Positions 30,087-40,041 of a DNA stretch of 64,000 nucleotides are shown here, in pieces. Made by a program: the position numbers and the translations under genes. Numbering within the stretch: the first letter of the stretch is position 1; each line of letters begins with the position of its first letter. Below the pieces are notes generated by a model, which saw only the letters and a program-made list of their open reading frames with translations, was not told where the DNA came from and did not search any database. The DNA comes from Staphylococcus sp. NAM3COL9 (lineage in GTDB: Bacteria; Bacillota; Bacilli; Staphylococcales; Staphylococcaceae), in contig NZ_LGPC01000014.1 of NCBI RefSeq assembly GCF_001431205.1, positions 197,674-261,673 of the forward strand, given 5' to 3'.

Positions 30087-30848
30087 ATGTCAGATACAGT
30101 CACGATCATCGACGAAGACAAAGTGATTGATGTCGTACTCATCGCGGGAAGAATTTTGCTAGAAAGTGGCGCTGAAACATATCGCGTCGAGGATACAATG
30201 ACACGAATCGCTGCCAATTATGGCTTAGATGATACATATAGCTTTGTAACTTCTACAGCAATTATTTTCTCTCTTAATGACCGTACGAACACACGACTCG
30301 TACGTATTCGCGAGAGAACGACTGATTTAGAAAAAATCGCCTTAACCAATAGCTTATCGCGTAAAATTTCAAACAATCAATTAGATATAGATGAAGCTAA
30401 GTCAGAACTCATACATTTGCACCATGCATCCTTACAATTTTCATCTATTACAAAATTCTTCGCAGCAGCAGTCGCATGTGGATTCTTCCTAATCATGTTT
30501 GGTGGCGGAATGAACGACTTCTTTTTCGCTATTATTGCCGGAGCTGGTGCGTTTTTAACTTTTGCTTTTGTACAACGCTATATTCAAATTAAATTCTTTT
30601 CAGAATTCCTTAGTGCTGCAGTTGTTATAATGATTGCAGCCACATTCACTAAATTAGGTATCGCAGAAAACCAAGACTTTATAACCATAGCTGGCGTCAT
30701 GCCTCTTGTACCAGGAATATTAATCACCAATGCTATTCGTGATCTAATGGCTGGAGAATTGATTGCTGGTATGTCTCGTGGCGTTGAAGCAGCTCTCACA
30801 GCATTTGCAATTGGTGCCGGCGTTGCCATTGTTTTATTAATATTTTAA
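30087..30848 (+). CDS. Threonine/serine exporter family protein, YjjP (ThrE N-terminal) subunit
   Basis: This 253-residue protein has the cytoplasmic ThrE/DUF1212 region with ESGAETYRVEDTM (about 27-39) and about five membrane helices (about 115-253). The family exports threonine, serine or small carboxylates; in E. coli the two-part YjjPB is linked to succinate export. Here the function is split between this gene and the next, 15 bp downstream. The ribosome binding site GGAGGTG is very strong, and the leader is structured. Confidence 0.88.
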   Translation: MSDTVTIIDEDKVIDVVLIAGRILLESGAETYRVEDTMTRIAANYGLDDTYSFVTSTAIIFSLNDRTNTRLVRIRERTTDLEKIALTNSLSRKISNNQLDIDEAKSELIHLHHASLQFSSITKFFAAAVACGFFLIMFGGGMNDFFFAIIAGAGAFLTFAFVQRYIQIKFFSEFLSAAVVIMIAATFTKLGIAENQDFITIAGVMPLVPGILITNAIRDLMAGELIAGMSRGVEAALTAFAIGAGVAIVLLIF

Positions 30849-30863
30849 AAAAGGAGTGCTTAT

Positions 30864-31364
30864 ATGCTCATCGGCTATTATGTTTTACAATTTATTGTCA
30901 GCTTTTTAGCTACAATGCTTTTTTCGATTATCTTTAATGCACCACGTCGCCTCCTTTTAGCTTGTGGTTTCGTTGGCGCAATGGGCTGGATTATCTTCAA
31001 ACTTACTGTAGACATGGATTTTGGTAAAGTAATGGCTTCATTTTTAGGAAGCTTTATTTTAGCAATTATGAGTCACGTAATGAGTAGACGTTATAAACGA
31101 CCCGTTATTATTTTTATTGTTCCAGGGATTATCCCATTAGTACCAGGCGGTTTAGCATATGAAGCGACACGTTATTTAGTTAGTAATCAATATACGCTCG
31201 CTACAAACACATTTCTTGAAGTCACATTGATTTCGGGCGCTATTGCTTTTGGTATTCTATGTGCAGAAATCATCTATCATCTCAATACACGGATCAAACA
31301 ACATTATGGTAGAATGAATGGTAAAATATATAAAAAATCTTACAATATGAATAATAGAGCTTAA
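30864..31364 (+). CDS. Threonine/serine exporter family protein, YjjB (ThrE_2) subunit
   Basis: This 166-residue membrane protein has about four to five helices and a central [10 protein letters not shown] motif (about 88-97) typical of the ThrE_2/DUF3815 half. It should assemble with the preceding YjjP-like subunit into one transporter. AAAGGAGTG precedes the ATG. It ends 11 bp before pepT, so all three genes may be one transcript. Confidence 0.87.
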   Translation: MLIGYYVLQFIVSFLATMLFSIIFNAPRRLLLACGFVGAMGWIIFKLTVDMDFGKVMASFLGSFILAIMSHVMSRRYKRPVIIFIVPGIIPLVPGGLAYEATRYLVSNQYTLATNTFLEVTLISGAIAFGILCAEIIYHLNTRIKQHYGRMNGKIYKKSYNMNNRA

Positions 31365-31375
31365 GGGGTGTTTTT

Positions 31376-32608
31376 TTGAAAACTGATATAATTGATAGAT
31401 TAACAAGATATGTAACAATAGATACACAATCTGATTCAGAGTCTAATACTACGCCTTCCACTGGGAAGCAATGGGATTTATTAAATTTGTTAAATGACGA
31501 GTTAACGGATTTAGGTTTAGAAACTGACATTGATGAACAAGGTTATTTATTCGCAACATTAGAAAGCAATGTTGACGAAATTTTACCTACTGTTGGCTTT
31601 TTGGCACATGTTGATACTTCGCCTGATTTCAATGCATCAAATGTAAATCCACAAATCATAGAAAATTATGATGGGCAACCTATCAAATTAGGTGAAACGA
31701 GTCGTATATTGAGCCAAGATGTATTTCCTGCTATGAAACGCGTAGAAGGACATACATTAATGGTCACAGATGGAACATCACTATTAGGTGCTGATGACAA
31801 AGCTGGTGTCGTTGAAATTATGGAAGCAATTAAATATTTATCGGAACATCCAGAAATCAAACATGGACCTATTCGTATTGCTTTTACGCCAGATGAAGAA
31901 ATTGGCAAAGGCCCTCATGCCTTTGATGTTGAGCGTTTTAATGCTGATTTCGCCTATACTATGGATGGTAGCGAATTGGGCGAATTACAATATGAAAGTT
32001 TCAATGCTGCAGAAGCAATCGTTACGTGTCACGGTGTCAATGTACATCCTGGTTCTGCTAAAAATGCAATGATTAACGCTATTATCTTGGGTCAGCAATT
32101 TAATTCCTTATTACCACAAAATGAAGTACCCGAAAGGACAGAAGATTACGAAGGTTTCTATCATTTAATGAAAATGAACGGTGATGTTGAAAAAACGACC
32201 TTACACTATATCATTCGTGATCATGATAGAAATCATTTTGAATTGCGTAAGAAGCTTCTTATTGAGATTAAAAATGATATTAATACTCATTATACTGATG
32301 CACCAATAGAAATCGAAATCAATGATCAATACTATAATATGGGTGAAAAAATAGAACCCAATCCACACGTAATTGATATACCTAAACGTGTGTTTGAAAA
32401 GTTAGAAATCCCTGCTAATACAGCACCTATACGTGGTGGAACCGACGGGTCTCAACTTTCATATATGGGCCTACCAACCCCTAATATCTTTACAGGTTGT
32501 GCTAATTTCCACGGACCTTTTGAATATGCATCCATTGATGTTATGGAAAAAGCTGTAGAGGTCATTATTGGCATTGCACAAGAAGTCGTAAGCACTTATA
32601 AAAAGTAA
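31376..32608 (+). CDS. pepT: Tripeptide aminopeptidase PepT
   Basis: This M20B zinc peptidase releases the N-terminal residue of tripeptides in the cytoplasm. The 410 residues show the di-zinc pattern: His in LAHVDTSPD, Asp in LLGADDKAG, the EE of FTPDEEIG, Asp in YTMDGSE and His in CANFHGP. The start is TTG at 31376, placed by AAGGGGTG 7-8 nt upstream. It follows the exporter pair closely and ends at a bidirectional terminator. It would complement the peptide transporters elsewhere in the window. Confidence 0.96.
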   Translation: MKTDIIDRLTRYVTIDTQSDSESNTTPSTGKQWDLLNLLNDELTDLGLETDIDEQGYLFATLESNVDEILPTVGFLAHVDTSPDFNASNVNPQIIENYDGQPIKLGETSRILSQDVFPAMKRVEGHTLMVTDGTSLLGADDKAGVVEIMEAIKYLSEHPEIKHGPIRIAFTPDEEIGKGPHAFDVERFNADFAYTMDGSELGELQYESFNAAEAIVTCHGVNVHPGSAKNAMINAIILGQQFNSLLPQNEVPERTEDYEGFYHLMKMNGDVEKTTLHYIIRDHDRNHFELRKKLLIEIKNDINTHYTDAPIEIEINDQYYNMGEKIEPNPHVIDIPKRVFEKLEIPANTAPIRGGTDGSQLSYMGLPTPNIFTGCANFHGPFEYASIDVMEKAVEVIIGIAQEVVSTYKK

Positions 32609-32639
32609 GATAAGTTCGGTATATAAATCCAAGCTCAAT

Positions 32640-32679
32640 AAAAAGCGTAGATTCTCACTTTGAGGAATCTACGCTTTTT
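32640..32679. terminator. Bidirectional terminator between pepT and the glycerate kinase gene
   Basis: AAAAAGCGTAGATTC pairs perfectly with GAATCTACGCTTTTT around a 10-nt loop. Confidence 0.9.
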
Positions 32680-32767
32680 CTATTTCTCATATTTACTTAC
32701 ATTCGTTACGTGTGAACATACGGTCGTTTATTTAGTAGGTGTTGAAAATTTTTCAATACTTATCTGT

Positions 32768-33886
32768 TTAAACTTCAAATTGTGTTTTCAATAATTTAAT
32801 TGCTTGTACTGTATAGTGTCTAATTTGAATACCCATCTTAAAGTCTGTAAAGCTTTCAGGCATTTCTATAAACGTATTAAATGTAGCAGTGACACCCATT
32901 GATTCAAATAAATCAAATTTGTCATCTGTTGCACATATGGCAATAGATGGTTTATTATGTTTTTTTGCTAACTCTGCAAGACGCACTGTTGTTGTTTCTA
33001 AAATTTGGTCTGCTTCATTTACACCTTCACCAAATATAATTAAATCCGCTTGTTGTATCAATTCATCTAAATGTGTAATTTGATCGACAAGTTCATGGCT
33101 TGTCATAATTTCGGCATCATAAAGTACTTTTAAGGCTGCAGCAATACCACCACCTGCGCCCCCTCTTTGAACAGGACCCATTGTCAGTTTTAACTCACTT
33201 TTGAAAATTTCACTTAAATACCACAGTAAATTGTCTATTTCAGCAGCATCTTGACGTGTCATTCCGTAGAGCTCATATGTTTGCATAATTTCACTATTTT
33301 TCCCATATAGTTTACTATCAAAATCAGACATTAACTGAAAACGTACATTTTTCAATTGTGGATGAATATCAGAGATATCTATTTTACGTATATATTTCAA
33401 CATCTTACTACCTTGACGTAAATCCACTTCTTGAGCCTCGTCATCATAGAATTTAGCTCCAAGTGCTTGTAACATACCTGCACCACCGTCAAAGCTACCT
33501 ATGCTACCTAAAGACATGATAATATGTTCTGCATCATTATCTAATGCATCTAACATAATTTCACCTAAACCATAACTTGTACGCTCGATGATTGGTTTGT
33601 CACCTTTTAAAAACAAGTTGCCTTCAATAATCGTCATATGGTTATCAGTAATGCCATAAACCGCTTCTACCTCATTCATATCTGCATCATGTACTAGCAC
33701 TTTATATTTCGTACCTGACTGCCATAAAAAGACAGAATCCATAAGTTCATGACGCCCATTAAATAATGGTACTTGAACAATATCTGCTTTTTCTATTTGG
33801 CTAGCTACCGCTTCTTCCACATAACGATTGGCCTGATAGCTAGATATAATACCATTAAATTCATCCATCGCTACTAAAACTTTCAT
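32768..33886 (-). CDS. Glycerate kinase (GarK/GlxK family)
   Basis: This 372-residue protein matches the class I glycerate kinase family: an N-terminal VLVAMDEFNG that departs slightly from the usual PDSFKG, a central MSLGSIGSFDGGAGMLQALG (about 126-145), and later RGGAGGGIAAAL and IIFGEGVNEADQI. It phosphorylates glycerate for entry to glycolysis. I chose the ATG at 33886 (GAGGTG 6 nt upstream) over an in-frame GTG nine bases earlier. It is monocistronic. A SigB-like promoter motif lies about 120 bp upstream. Confidence 0.9.
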   Translation of the reverse strand: MKVLVAMDEFNGIISSYQANRYVEEAVASQIEKADIVQVPLFNGRHELMDSVFLWQSGTKYKVLVHDADMNEVEAVYGITDNHMTIIEGNLFLKGDKPIIERTSYGLGEIMLDALDNDAEHIIMSLGSIGSFDGGAGMLQALGAKFYDDEAQEVDLRQGSKMLKYIRKIDISDIHPQLKNVRFQLMSDFDSKLYGKNSEIMQTYELYGMTRQDAAEIDNLLWYLSEIFKSELKLTMGPVQRGGAGGGIAAALKVLYDAEIMTSHELVDQITHLDELIQQADLIIFGEGVNEADQILETTTVRLAELAKKHNKPSIAICATDDKFDLFESMGVTATFNTFIEMPESFTDFKMGIQIRHYTVQAIKLLKTQFEV

Positions 33887-34004
33887 ATTTGTCACCTCAA
33901 ATTATTTTGTTAATAACTGTAATTGTATGATGATTATACACAACTCTAAGAAAATCATCTTCCCTCTGTAGACTTATTTATTATAATAGAATGCACGTAT
34001 GCTT

Positions 34005-34029
34005 ATATCCTATGTGAAGCATTTAAAAC
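34005..34029 (-). promoter_or_regulatory. Candidate SigB promoter upstream of the glycerate kinase gene
   Basis: On the minus strand, GTTTTA (34024-34029), a 13-bp spacer and GGATAT (34005-34010) each differ by one base from the SigB consensus GTTTAA-N12-15-GGGTAT. A SigA-like TATAAT also occurs nearer the gene. The rest of the 33887-34170 gap is AT-rich without further features, apart from AATTGC-TTT-GCAATT at about 34032-34046. Confidence 0.35.
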
Positions 34030-34170
34030 ACAATTGCTTTGCAATTAAGCTTTCTAACTCATAATCAACGCTATAAAGTTGAGCTCTATAAATTCGCTCA
34101 CTATCAAATAGCAGTCTATATTTCCCATTCAATCATTTATTATACATGCCATTAGGAAATTTTTCACATT

Positions 34171-34224
34171 AAAAGAAACGCTTGCTAATCTCTTGATGTT
34201 GATAAAAGATTAACAAGCGTTTCT
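34171..34224 (-). terminator. Terminator of the brxC-like gene
   Basis: On the minus strand, AGAAACGCTTG pairs with CAAGCGTTTCT, with inner TAATCT/AGATTA pairing. TTTT follows. Confidence 0.8.
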
Positions 34225-34244
34225 AAATGTACTTAAATTTGATT

Positions 34245-34565
34245 TTATTCTTCAGCGCTTGCTAAAGAAGCAACATTAATTTTATCATGACTTGCATTCC
34301 AAATTGCTTGTCCCTCAATAAAATAGAATGCTTGTGGTGATTCGTGTTTCACATCTGTTTGTTCTTCTATATAATTAGATAAATCTCTCTCTTGTTGTAC
34401 GATTAAGTAGTAACCATCCATATCTCTTTCATATAAAAATTTGTTGAATTGGTCCATTGCATTTGCTGAAATCGGACATGTTTCACTATGTTTCAATACA
34501 AATGCATATTTGTTTTCTTTAATAATTTGCTTAAACTGGTCAATCGAACTCAGCTTTATAGCCAT
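34245..34565 (-). CDS. brxC: Bacilliredoxin BrxC/YtxJ-type monothiol protein
   Basis: This 106-residue thioredoxin-fold protein has a TCPIS active site (about residues 30-34) in which only the first Cys is present. That is the signature of BrxC (YtxJ, DUF2847) in bacillithiol-using Firmicutes. It is proposed to remove bacillithiol mixed disulfides from proteins. I chose the ATG at 34565, 6 nt after GAGGTG, over an in-frame GTG nine bases upstream. It is monocistronic. Confidence 0.88.
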   Translation of the reverse strand: MAIKLSSIDQFKQIIKENKYAFVLKHSETCPISANAMDQFNKFLYERDMDGYYLIVQQERDLSNYIEEQTDVKHESPQAFYFIEGQAIWNASHDKINVASLASAEE

Positions 34566-34717
34566 TCTATTCACCTCTAAAAATATTTAACACACCCTAA
34601 GTCTCACCAAGTGTGAAAGTGCCACGATATTCTCATATCATTATTTCCAATTATACACAATTCTCTTTTTATTGTTAACAGTTTATTCAAATTCTTATAA
34701 CTCAACTCATACACCTG

Positions 34718-35611
34718 TTAATTATAGTTATCATTAGCTTGTTGATACTTCTTATTAAAAGTAGCTTCGTACTGTTCTAGTTCTGCACCTTTTTGAGGTA
34801 ATTTATTGTAATCTATTTTCGCTAATTGCTCACTAATTTCAATAGTTTCTTCTCTTGTTTCATAATAATTTTGCAAGCTATAATACATCTCAATAGCATT
34901 TTTTCGAGCGTCATTCACATAGCCATCTGTTATTTCAGCTTTATTCAAGTCTCTAATTTGTCTAGTGATTAATGGCATGATTTGTTCTTTAATAGATTTT
35001 TTTACTTCATTTGAATCTGTAGAATCAGTCTCTTCTTCTGCAGTATTTTTTAAATCTTTATTGTTTTGTTCTAACTTATTTTTAAAATCAGTAACATCTG
35101 TACTATTACCAACAGTACTAGCTTTTTGTATATTGTCCTCAACTTGTGATCTGTTTTTCTCAAATAGTTTTGTATATTCTAAGATATCTTCATTTGCTTT
35201 AATCGATTGATTACACAAATCAACAAACGTTTTCAACTCATTGATTGCTAATTTTTTCTTTTTTACTGAATCTAAATAAGTAGATTTAAGTTCTTTTGTT
35301 TCATTTGAATCCGTTGGTAATTTTTTTGCTGCTGTTTCGTATTCTTCTAGTTTAGGAATCAATTTGCTGTTTAATTCATTTTGCAAATCATTAAATGCTT
35401 TCTTGTTTTTATCTGTCATATCTGTCTTACTTAAATTATCTAGACGTTTTAATTGTATGTCATCCATAACATTTCTTAGTTCTTTTTCTTTATTTTTCAC
35501 GTCATTTAACGAACTGTCAAAATCTTTGAATTCGTTTTCTCCTTCATTGTTACATGCAGATAGTGAAATAGAAAAACAAACTAATAAAACAATGTACAGT
35601 ATTTTTTTCAT
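34718..35611 (-). CDS. YkyA-like putative cell-wall-binding lipoprotein
   Basis: This 297-residue protein has a lipoprotein signal peptide ending in the lipobox LSAC (Cys about residue 20). The rest is a long, charged, helical region rich in Lys, Glu, Asp and Asn, with heptad-like patterns suggesting coiled coil. It resembles the YkyA family of putative cell-wall-binding lipoproteins, whose function is unknown. The ATG at 35611 follows AAGGAG; an upstream ATG at 35629 overlaps that ribosome binding site and is unlikely. No terminator is evident. Confidence 0.82.
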   Translation of the reverse strand: MKKILYIVLLVCFSISLSACNNEGENEFKDFDSSLNDVKNKEKELRNVMDDIQLKRLDNLSKTDMTDKNKKAFNDLQNELNSKLIPKLEEYETAAKKLPTDSNETKELKSTYLDSVKKKKLAINELKTFVDLCNQSIKANEDILEYTKLFEKNRSQVEDNIQKASTVGNSTDVTDFKNKLEQNNKDLKNTAEEETDSTDSNEVKKSIKEQIMPLITRQIRDLNKAEITDGYVNDARKNAIEMYYSLQNYYETREETIEISEQLAKIDYNKLPQKGAELEQYEATFNKKYQQANDNYN

Positions 35612-35775
35612 TTCTGAACTCCTTATCATTCCATATTATACAGAAACTTATTTAACTTGAAAATGATATATGATATATTGTTTCAGAATTTACAGTTTAA
35701 CAGTTATATTATAACATTTAAAGGCGTGGTCAACCTATATGTATTTAAGCATACAATTATTTATAACTGAAGATA

Positions 35776-35991
35776 ATGACAGTCATTTCACATAGCGACA
35801 TAATCATCTCAAATCTGCTGGCTTCAAACAGTATGATTGCTAAGCATTTTAGTAAAAAACAACGCTTAGCAAGTCATAACGTAACAATTCGTGATTATGA
35901 AAATCACAAACAAATCTTAATTTCAACAATTAACAAAGAAAACAGACCAGAAGTCATTATTAAAGTGATCTATGATGACTTATTAATTTAA
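35776..35991 (+). CDS. Small hypothetical protein upstream of murB
   Basis: This 71-codon frame has ordinary coding-like composition (for example FSKKQRLASHN, then NKENRPEVIIKVIYDDLLI) and no antisense gene. The ribosome binding site is weak (CTGAAG close to the ATG). It lies in the 504-bp gap between the divergent YkyA-like gene and murB. I do not recognise a family. It is soluble and basic, without signal or membrane segments. It could be a real small gene or chance. Confidence 0.45.
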   Translation: MTVISHSDIIISNLLASNSMIAKHFSKKQRLASHNVTIRDYENHKQILISTINKENRPEVIIKVIYDDLLI

Positions 35992-36047
35992 TCAAAAGTA
36001 TAAAATTTGAAAAAAACTATAAAACCTTTAATAAATTGCTATACTAT

Positions 36048-36077
36048 TTAGCAAAGACGGGTAATCATTGGTATAAT
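36048..36077 (+). promoter_or_regulatory. Candidate murB promoter
   Basis: TTAGCA (36048-36053), an 18-bp spacer and TATAAT (36072-36077) lie about 40 bp before the TTG start. A second, extended -10-like TGCTATACT is at 36037-36045. Confidence 0.5.
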
Positions 36078-36115
36078 AAACTAAATGAATTCAACAAGGA
36101 AAGGATGTTCTAGAC

Positions 36116-37039
36116 TTGCATAAAGATGACATCTTAAAAGAATTAGAGGCAATTGTTCCAAAAGAAATTATTAAAATAGACGAGCCATTAAAACGTTATA
36201 CATATACTGAAACTGGTGGTCAGGCAGACTACTATGTATCACCTACTCAAAATGAACACGTCCAATCTATCGTTCACTATGCTTATACAAATGACATCCC
36301 AGTCACTTATTTAGGCAATGGTTCAAATATTATTATTCGTGAGGGGGGTATTAGAGGTATTGTAATTAGCTTACTCTCACTTGATTATATAGACGTTTCA
36401 GATGATGCTATTATTTCTGGCAGTGGTGCAGCGATTATCGATGTATCCCGTACTGCTAGAGACCGTGCCCTAACTGGCTTAGAGTTTGCCTGTGGTATTC
36501 CAGGTTCAATCGGAGGCGCTGTTTTTATGAATGCCGGTGCATATGGGGGCGAAGTCAAAGATTGTATTGACTATGCGCTTTGTGTAAATGATAAAGGTGA
36601 ACTTATCACATTAACTAATAAGGACTTAGAGTTAGATTATCGCAATAGTATCGTTCAAAAAGAACATTTAGTCGTTCTTGAAGCAGCATTCACTTTAATG
36701 CCTGGTAACAAACAAGCTATCCAAGAAAAAATGGATGATCTAACGGAAAGAAGAGAATCCAAACAACCTTTAGAATATCCATCATGTGGTAGTGTATTCC
36801 AACGTCCTCCTGGCCACTTTGCCGGTAAATTGATTCAAGATGCTGAGCTACAAGGTCATCGTATTGGTGGCGTCGAAGTGTCTAAGAAACATGCTGGCTT
36901 TATGGTAAACGTTGACAACGGAAGCGCAACTGACTATGAAGATCTAATCCACTATGTTCAAAAAGTAGTAAAAGAGAAATTTGATGTTGAACTACATCGA
37001 GAAGTTAGAATTATTGGCGAACATCCAAACGATAATTAG
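36116..37039 (+). CDS. murB: UDP-N-acetylenolpyruvoylglucosamine reductase MurB
   Basis: MurB uses NADPH and FAD to make UDP-MurNAc for peptidoglycan. The 307 residues match the staphylococcal type IIb enzyme: FAD-binding [14 protein letters not shown] (about 59-72), [16 protein letters not shown], catalytic Ser in [13 protein letters not shown] and the C-terminal catalytic Glu in REVRIIGEH. The start is TTG, with AAAGGATG about 8 nt upstream. It is followed 11 bp later by a CHY zinc-finger gene. Confidence 0.97.
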   Translation: MHKDDILKELEAIVPKEIIKIDEPLKRYTYTETGGQADYYVSPTQNEHVQSIVHYAYTNDIPVTYLGNGSNIIIREGGIRGIVISLLSLDYIDVSDDAIISGSGAAIIDVSRTARDRALTGLEFACGIPGSIGGAVFMNAGAYGGEVKDCIDYALCVNDKGELITLTNKDLELDYRNSIVQKEHLVVLEAAFTLMPGNKQAIQEKMDDLTERRESKQPLEYPSCGSVFQRPPGHFAGKLIQDAELQGHRIGGVEVSKKHAGFMVNVDNGSATDYEDLIHYVQKVVKEKFDVELHREVRIIGEHPNDN

Positions 37040-37050
37040 GAGATTTTATT

Positions 37051-37365
37051 ATGATTAACATATATGGTTCTATTGTAGACAATGAAGCACGTTGCACGCA
37101 CTATCCAACGCCATTAGACATCATCGCAATTAAGTTTAAATGTTGCGGTAAATACTATCCATGCTATAAATGTCATAATGAACATGAATCACATACAATA
37201 AAAAGATGGGATTCTAGTGAATTTAATGAAAAAGCAATTTTATGTGGTGTATGTAAACATGAAATGACAATCAATGAATATATGATGATTGAAGCCTGTC
37301 CTATGTGCGATGGCCACTTTAATAATCGTTGTAAATATCATTATCATCTTTATTTTTCTATATAA
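37051..37365 (+). CDS. CHY zinc-finger protein
   Basis: This 104-residue protein is rich in Cys and His in the CHY-type spacing: CTHY (about 15), CCGKYYPCYKCHNEH (about 31-45), CGVCKHEM (about 70) and CPMCDGHFNNRC (about 88-99). It should bind zinc ions. Function in bacteria is unknown. It is co-transcribed with murB (11-bp gap, ribosome binding site TAGGAG). Confidence 0.85.
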   Translation: MINIYGSIVDNEARCTHYPTPLDIIAIKFKCCGKYYPCYKCHNEHESHTIKRWDSSEFNEKAILCGVCKHEMTINEYMMIEACPMCDGHFNNRCKYHYHLYFSI

Positions 37366-37395
37366 AGTTCATGCGTTATGCTTGATAATGAATTG

Positions 37396-37437
37396 AAAAA
37401 GGTACTAATCCGTTAATTTAATGGATTAGTACCTTTT
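37396..37437 (+). terminator. Terminator of the murB operon
   Basis: AAAAAGGTACTAATCC pairs with GGATTAGTACCTTTT around an 11-nt loop. The A-rich left side also makes it usable by the convergent gene. Confidence 0.88.
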
Positions 37438-37540
37438 CTATATTAAAAATAGAATTGTACCGATTCTCACGTATATACTTGCCTAGGCAAACGAGTATGA
37501 AATAGCTTGACACTATGTACTTTATTTTTAAATTCTTATA

Positions 37541-37864
37541 CTATTTTATTTGTTCGTTTACAAATTGTACAAAGGCTTCTGCGTCACCTTTTTGTATTTG
37601 CTTCATTGGCATTGGTCCAATATTAAAAGTAAAGTTTATTTTTTCATCATCGTAACTAATTTGTTCTACTTCTTTATAAGCAATGCTCCTGTAATAAAAC
37701 GTTCCATTCATATCAACATTTAAAATAATACGTTCATTGGTTGCAATAAAGGCACCTTCAAATTCTGAAGAACCTTGAACTGAATATTCTATTGTTCCTA
37801 ATATACTTGGCCCCTTTTTCTCAGTTGGAAATAAATCACTTGGATTTACATTATCTAAAATCAT
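37541..37864 (-). CDS. Small PH-like domain protein
   Basis: This 107-residue cytoplasmic protein has the strand pattern of bacterial PH-like (YokE/bPH) domains: ATNERIILNV, then SIAYKEVEQISYD, then a C-terminal helix (AEAFVQFVNEQIK). The function is unknown. I chose the ATG at 37864, 8 nt after AAAGGGGAG; an in-frame GTG nine bases upstream would overlap the ribosome binding site. It appears monocistronic. Confidence 0.7.
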   Translation of the reverse strand: MILDNVNPSDLFPTEKKGPSILGTIEYSVQGSSEFEGAFIATNERIILNVDMNGTFYYRSIAYKEVEQISYDDEKINFTFNIGPMPMKQIQKGDAEAFVQFVNEQIK

Positions 37865-38011
37865 GTACTTCACTCCCCTTTTCTTTATTTCATTTCATTA
37901 TACAAGTTTTAAAAATGAATTTTTACTTACTTGCTCAATCCATCTTTAGCGTAACAAAGAAAATGTTGAGACTAAAGTTTTAATCCACTGTAAACTATCT
38001 TCTTGAAATGT

Positions 38012-38048
38012 AAAAAAGTCGACAAAGCCATAAGACTTTGTCGACTTT
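38012..38048 (-). terminator. Terminator of sstABCD
   Basis: On the minus strand, AAAGTCGACAAAG pairs with CTTTGTCGACTTT and is followed by a T-run. It lies 42 bp after the sstD stop. Confidence 0.9.
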
Positions 38049-38089
38049 CTGAAAGGAATTACATCCCCCACGTTTATCCTTTTTAAATA

Positions 38090-39136
38090 TTATTTTTCAA
38101 GTGCTTTTTCTACTTCTTCAATTTGTTTAATTGCTGTTGTTGTGGAACCACTTGCGAAGTACCATAGTTTTGAATCTAATTCATAAACTTTGTCTTCTTT
38201 TACAGCATTTACATTTTTGATAATATCATTGTCTAACGCTTGTTTAGATGTTGCTTTGCCAGCGATTGCTTGTCCACGGTCCATAGCAAAGATAATATCT
38301 GGATTTTTTTCTGCAATATATTCATTTGTTACATTTTGACCATGTTTACTACTTTTAATATTTTCATCTGCAGCCGTGAAGCCCATTGTGTCAAAAATCA
38401 TTGCACCGAATCTTTCTCCAGCACCGTATGTTGATAGTTCACCTTCATTAACTAATAAGAATAATGCTTTTTCATCTTTTAAGTCTTTTGTTTTTTCTTT
38501 AATACCAGCAATTTTATCATCTAATTTTTTAGTAAGTGATTTTGCTTTGTCTTCTTTTTGGTAAATCTTACCTAATTTTTCAGTGTTTTTCTTCATTGAA
38601 TTCACTTCGTCTTTATCGTCAGCACCAACATATACAACTTTTGCGTCCGGTGCTGCTTTTTTAAATTCATCTAGATTTTTTTGATTTGCTGTACGACCAG
38701 AAATATAAATTACATCTGGTTTAGCTTCTGCAACTTTATCGAAATTAACTTCTTTTAGGCTTCCTGTGTTCAGGTATTTATCATCTTTAAACTCGCTTAA
38801 GAAATCAGGTAGTGACTTAGCACCTTCACCTTTAGGAAGTGCTTTAACTTTATCTTCAAGTCCTAATTCTTTCAATGTATCTAATGTACCATAATCAAAA
38901 ACAACTGCATTTTCAGGGTTTGTTGGTACTTCTACCGTTTCTTTAACTGCTTTAGCATCACTGCCATCACGTTTTTCTCCACTAGCCTGATAATTATTTT
39001 CAATTTTTACAGTTTTATTTGAACCTTCACTTTCTGATTTAGCATCAGATGATTTTTTACCCTCTGATCCACCATTACTACATGCTACTAATAAAAACAT
39101 TAAGCCTACAACTAATAATAAAGCAAACTTTTTCAT
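38090..39136 (-). CDS. sstD: Siderophore ABC transporter substrate-binding lipoprotein SstD
   Basis: This 348-residue lipoprotein has signal peptide MKKFALLLVVGLMFLLVAC (lipobox LVAC, Cys about 19). The class III FecB/FatB-like binding fold follows (VVFDYGTLDTLKELGL ... KPDVIYISGR ... NPDIIFAMDRG). SstD of S. aureus binds catechol siderophores and stress hormones carrying iron. It is the last gene of the Fur-controlled sst operon, with a strong AGGAGG ribosome binding site that suits higher expression than the permeases. Confidence 0.94.
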   Translation of the reverse strand: MKKFALLLVVGLMFLLVACSNGGSEGKKSSDAKSESEGSNKTVKIENNYQASGEKRDGSDAKAVKETVEVPTNPENAVVFDYGTLDTLKELGLEDKVKALPKGEGAKSLPDFLSEFKDDKYLNTGSLKEVNFDKVAEAKPDVIYISGRTANQKNLDEFKKAAPDAKVVYVGADDKDEVNSMKKNTEKLGKIYQKEDKAKSLTKKLDDKIAGIKEKTKDLKDEKALFLLVNEGELSTYGAGERFGAMIFDTMGFTAADENIKSSKHGQNVTNEYIAEKNPDIIFAMDRGQAIAGKATSKQALDNDIIKNVNAVKEDKVYELDSKLWYFASGSTTTAIKQIEEVEKALEK

Positions 39137-39240
39137 CTTCGTTACGCCTCCTGATTTTCCTAATGATGTATTCCTTTATGCCCTTAAAAAGTTTAACCAC
39201 GTTACAGCTGCATCACTCCCTTCAAATATTACAAATAGAA

Positions 39241-40041
39241 TCACATTGAATATGCAAGCTCTAAATCTTGAGTTGCTGTAAGCTCATCGAAATAAACACA
39301 AATACGTTGACCGCGGATTTCTTCAATTCTTACATCCATGTCATATAACGCTTTTAATGTGTCTGTTTGAATAACCTCATCTTTTGTACTTGCTTTGACA
39401 ACTTCACCATCTTTTAACGCGATAATATCGTCTGAATAACATGATGCAAAGTTAATATCATGAATAACAACGATTACAGTCTTATTTAAATCTTTTGCAA
39501 GTTGACGTAATGTTTGCATAATTTGAACTGAATGTTTCATATCAAGATTATTCAATGGTTCATCGAGCAAGATATAATCTGTATTTTGCGCAATTGTCAT
39601 TGCTACATATGCTCGTTGACGTTGCCCACCAGATAATGTTTTTATGTAGCGATTTCTAATCTCTTTAAGATGCAACAACTCCAACGCATATTCGACTTGT
39701 TCTTTATCTTCTTTTTTAAGATGTCCTTTAGAATATGGAAATCGACCAAAATTGACTAATTGCTCTACCGTAATATTGAGTTCTGTATGATTAGATTGTT
39801 TTAGTATCGATAATTTTTTAGCTAATTCATTACTTTTATAATCACTAATTGATTTACCTTCGATTTCTATAGAACCATCTTCAAAGTCCATTAGACGCGT
39901 AATTGCGGCTAACAATGTACTTTTTCCAGCGCCATTTGGCCCAATCATAGAAGTTAGACGTCCTTTATTTATTTCAACATTAACATCTTTTAAAATTTCT
40001 TTATCTTGAATATTTTTATTAAGCCCTTGTACTCGTATCAA
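39241..40041 (-). CDS. sstC: Siderophore ABC transporter ATPase SstC
   Basis: This 266-residue ABC ATPase of the FepC/FhuC type powers iron-siderophore import. Walker A GPNGAGKST (about 33-41), signature LSGGQRQR (about 134-141), Walker B DYILLDEPLNN (about 154-164) and the H-loop VIHDINFA are all present. The start overlaps sstB by 4 bp, giving translational coupling. Confidence 0.95.
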   Translation of the reverse strand: MIRVQGLNKNIQDKEILKDVNVEINKGRLTSMIGPNGAGKSTLLAAITRLMDFEDGSIEIEGKSISDYKSNELAKKLSILKQSNHTELNITVEQLVNFGRFPYSKGHLKKEDKEQVEYALELLHLKEIRNRYIKTLSGGQRQRAYVAMTIAQNTDYILLDEPLNNLDMKHSVQIMQTLRQLAKDLNKTVIVVIHDINFASCYSDDIIALKDGEVVKASTKDEVIQTDTLKALYDMDVRIEEIRGQRICVYFDELTATQDLELAYSM

